Source: Vibrio sp. MEBiC08052
GTDB taxonomy: Bacteria; Pseudomonadota; Gammaproteobacteria; Enterobacterales; Vibrionaceae
DNA length: 64,000 nucleotides
Direction: 5' to 3'
Assembly (NCBI RefSeq): GCF_001506075.1
Contig: NZ_KQ947475.1
Location: 3,396,660 to 3,460,659, forward strand
Shown here: in pieces, positions 63,825 through 64,000 of the stretch
How positions within the stretch are numbered: position 1 is the stretch's first letter
How the letters are laid out: each line of letters begins with the position of its first letter
The notes under the pieces: model-generated
The model's input: only the letters and a program-made list of their open reading frames with translations
Database searches by the model: none
Told to the model about the DNA's origin: nothing
Program-made: the position numbers and the translations under genes

Positions 63825-64000
63825 CTAGAAACTCAGCGGGAGCAGCTCAACGCCGAGGACGGCACTAAAACTCATCACCACAATGAGCGAGTGTTTAAAC
63901 ACCGTTTTTGACCATGCTTCAAAGTTATCCGCGGTCATACGACGGAATGTAACACGGGTCCACATAAAGCAAACTGCCGAGGCCACCACCAGATATTCAT
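63825..64000 (-). CDS. C-terminal end of an unidentified membrane protein
   Basis: From the right edge the minus-strand frame reads EYLVVASAVCFMWTRVTFRR, then MTADNFEAWSKTVFKHSLIVVMSFSAVLGVELLPLSF and TAG at 63825. At least 57 residues are visible with one or two hydrophobic helices. The frame is continuous and ends just before a good terminator, so it is a real gene end. I do not recognise the family. Confidence 0.65.
   Translation of the reverse strand, partial: EYLVVASAVCFMWTRVTFRRMTADNFEAWSKTVFKHSLIVVMSFSAVLGVELLPLSF

Noticed and set aside
1..64000. IS elements, prophage genes, tRNA genes or CRISPR arrays
   Set aside because: No transposase, integrase or phage structural frames, no cloverleaf-like segments and no regularly spaced repeats were seen. 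A tRNA or CRISPR search tool could still find something I missed.

Overview
The window looks like a stretch of a Vibrio-type gammaproteobacterial chromosome of moderate GC content. The support is family-level: proVWX, mgtE, nadE, dcu, aroG, a dgkA-eptA pair and a malP-malQ-glgB cluster, all with protein sequences of the kind seen in Vibrionaceae, plus an auxiliary type VI secretion (T6SS) locus and a short dispersed repeat of the form ATACCCAAGT..CTCAAG. The species cannot be fixed from sequence reading alone. A secreted GH30 xylanase and a hydroxyarylic acid decarboxylase operon suggest contact with plant-derived material. No rRNA, tRNA, IS element, prophage or CRISPR array was seen.

Layout, left to right. 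0-3 kb: minus-strand T6SS module with vgrG, a DUF4123 adaptor and the 5' end of a putative effector that runs off the left edge. 3.4-10 kb: two small genes, then tandem paralogous hybrid-free sensor kinases facing an HD-GYP response regulator. 10-15.7 kb: a NadD-like protein and NadE, a C4-dicarboxylate carrier, a periplasmic alpha-carbonic anhydrase, a small HTH regulator and a membrane TPR protein. 15.9-21 kb: the proVWX glycine betaine/proline transporter and MgtE. 21-26 kb: a periplasmic binding protein and a LysR regulator, divergent from a 5-oxoprolinase operon (pxpA, a lone biotin-carrier protein, pxpB, pxpC). 26-31 kb: tag, then a three-gene unit of outer-membrane protein, PstS-like periplasmic protein and GGDEF-EAL protein. 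31-41.5 kb: mak, dgkA-eptA, a phosphohexomutase, aroG, a MATE exporter and a Lon-family protease.

41.5-45.3 kb is a same-strand run of small accessory genes: two GNATs, two hexapeptide acyltransferases, a truncated VOC gene, an Asp/Glu racemase and a MAPEG protein. 45.4-52 kb holds the GH30 xylanase, the three-subunit hydroxyarylic acid decarboxylase operon with a divergent MarR regulator and a perfect palindromic operator, an MFS carrier and an LpdD-type prenyl-FMN chaperone. 52-56 kb has a YrhK protein, a small lipoprotein and a large FAD/Fe-S D-lactate-dehydrogenase-like enzyme. 56-63.3 kb is malP-malQ-glgB, with a CRP-like site upstream. A partial membrane-protein gene lies at the right edge.

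Several genes link functionally. MalP/MalQ/GlgB feed the phosphohexomutase, and Mak adds fructose 6-phosphate. EptA releases diacylglycerol that DgkA recycles. The UbiX-like, UbiD-like and LpdD-like proteins together make, install and use prenylated flavin. The most interesting parts are the orphan biotin carrier inside the pxp operon, the three-compartment porin/PstS-like/GGDEF-EAL unit, the decarboxylase-MarR-LpdD locus and the duplicated kinases with a C11 tract between them.
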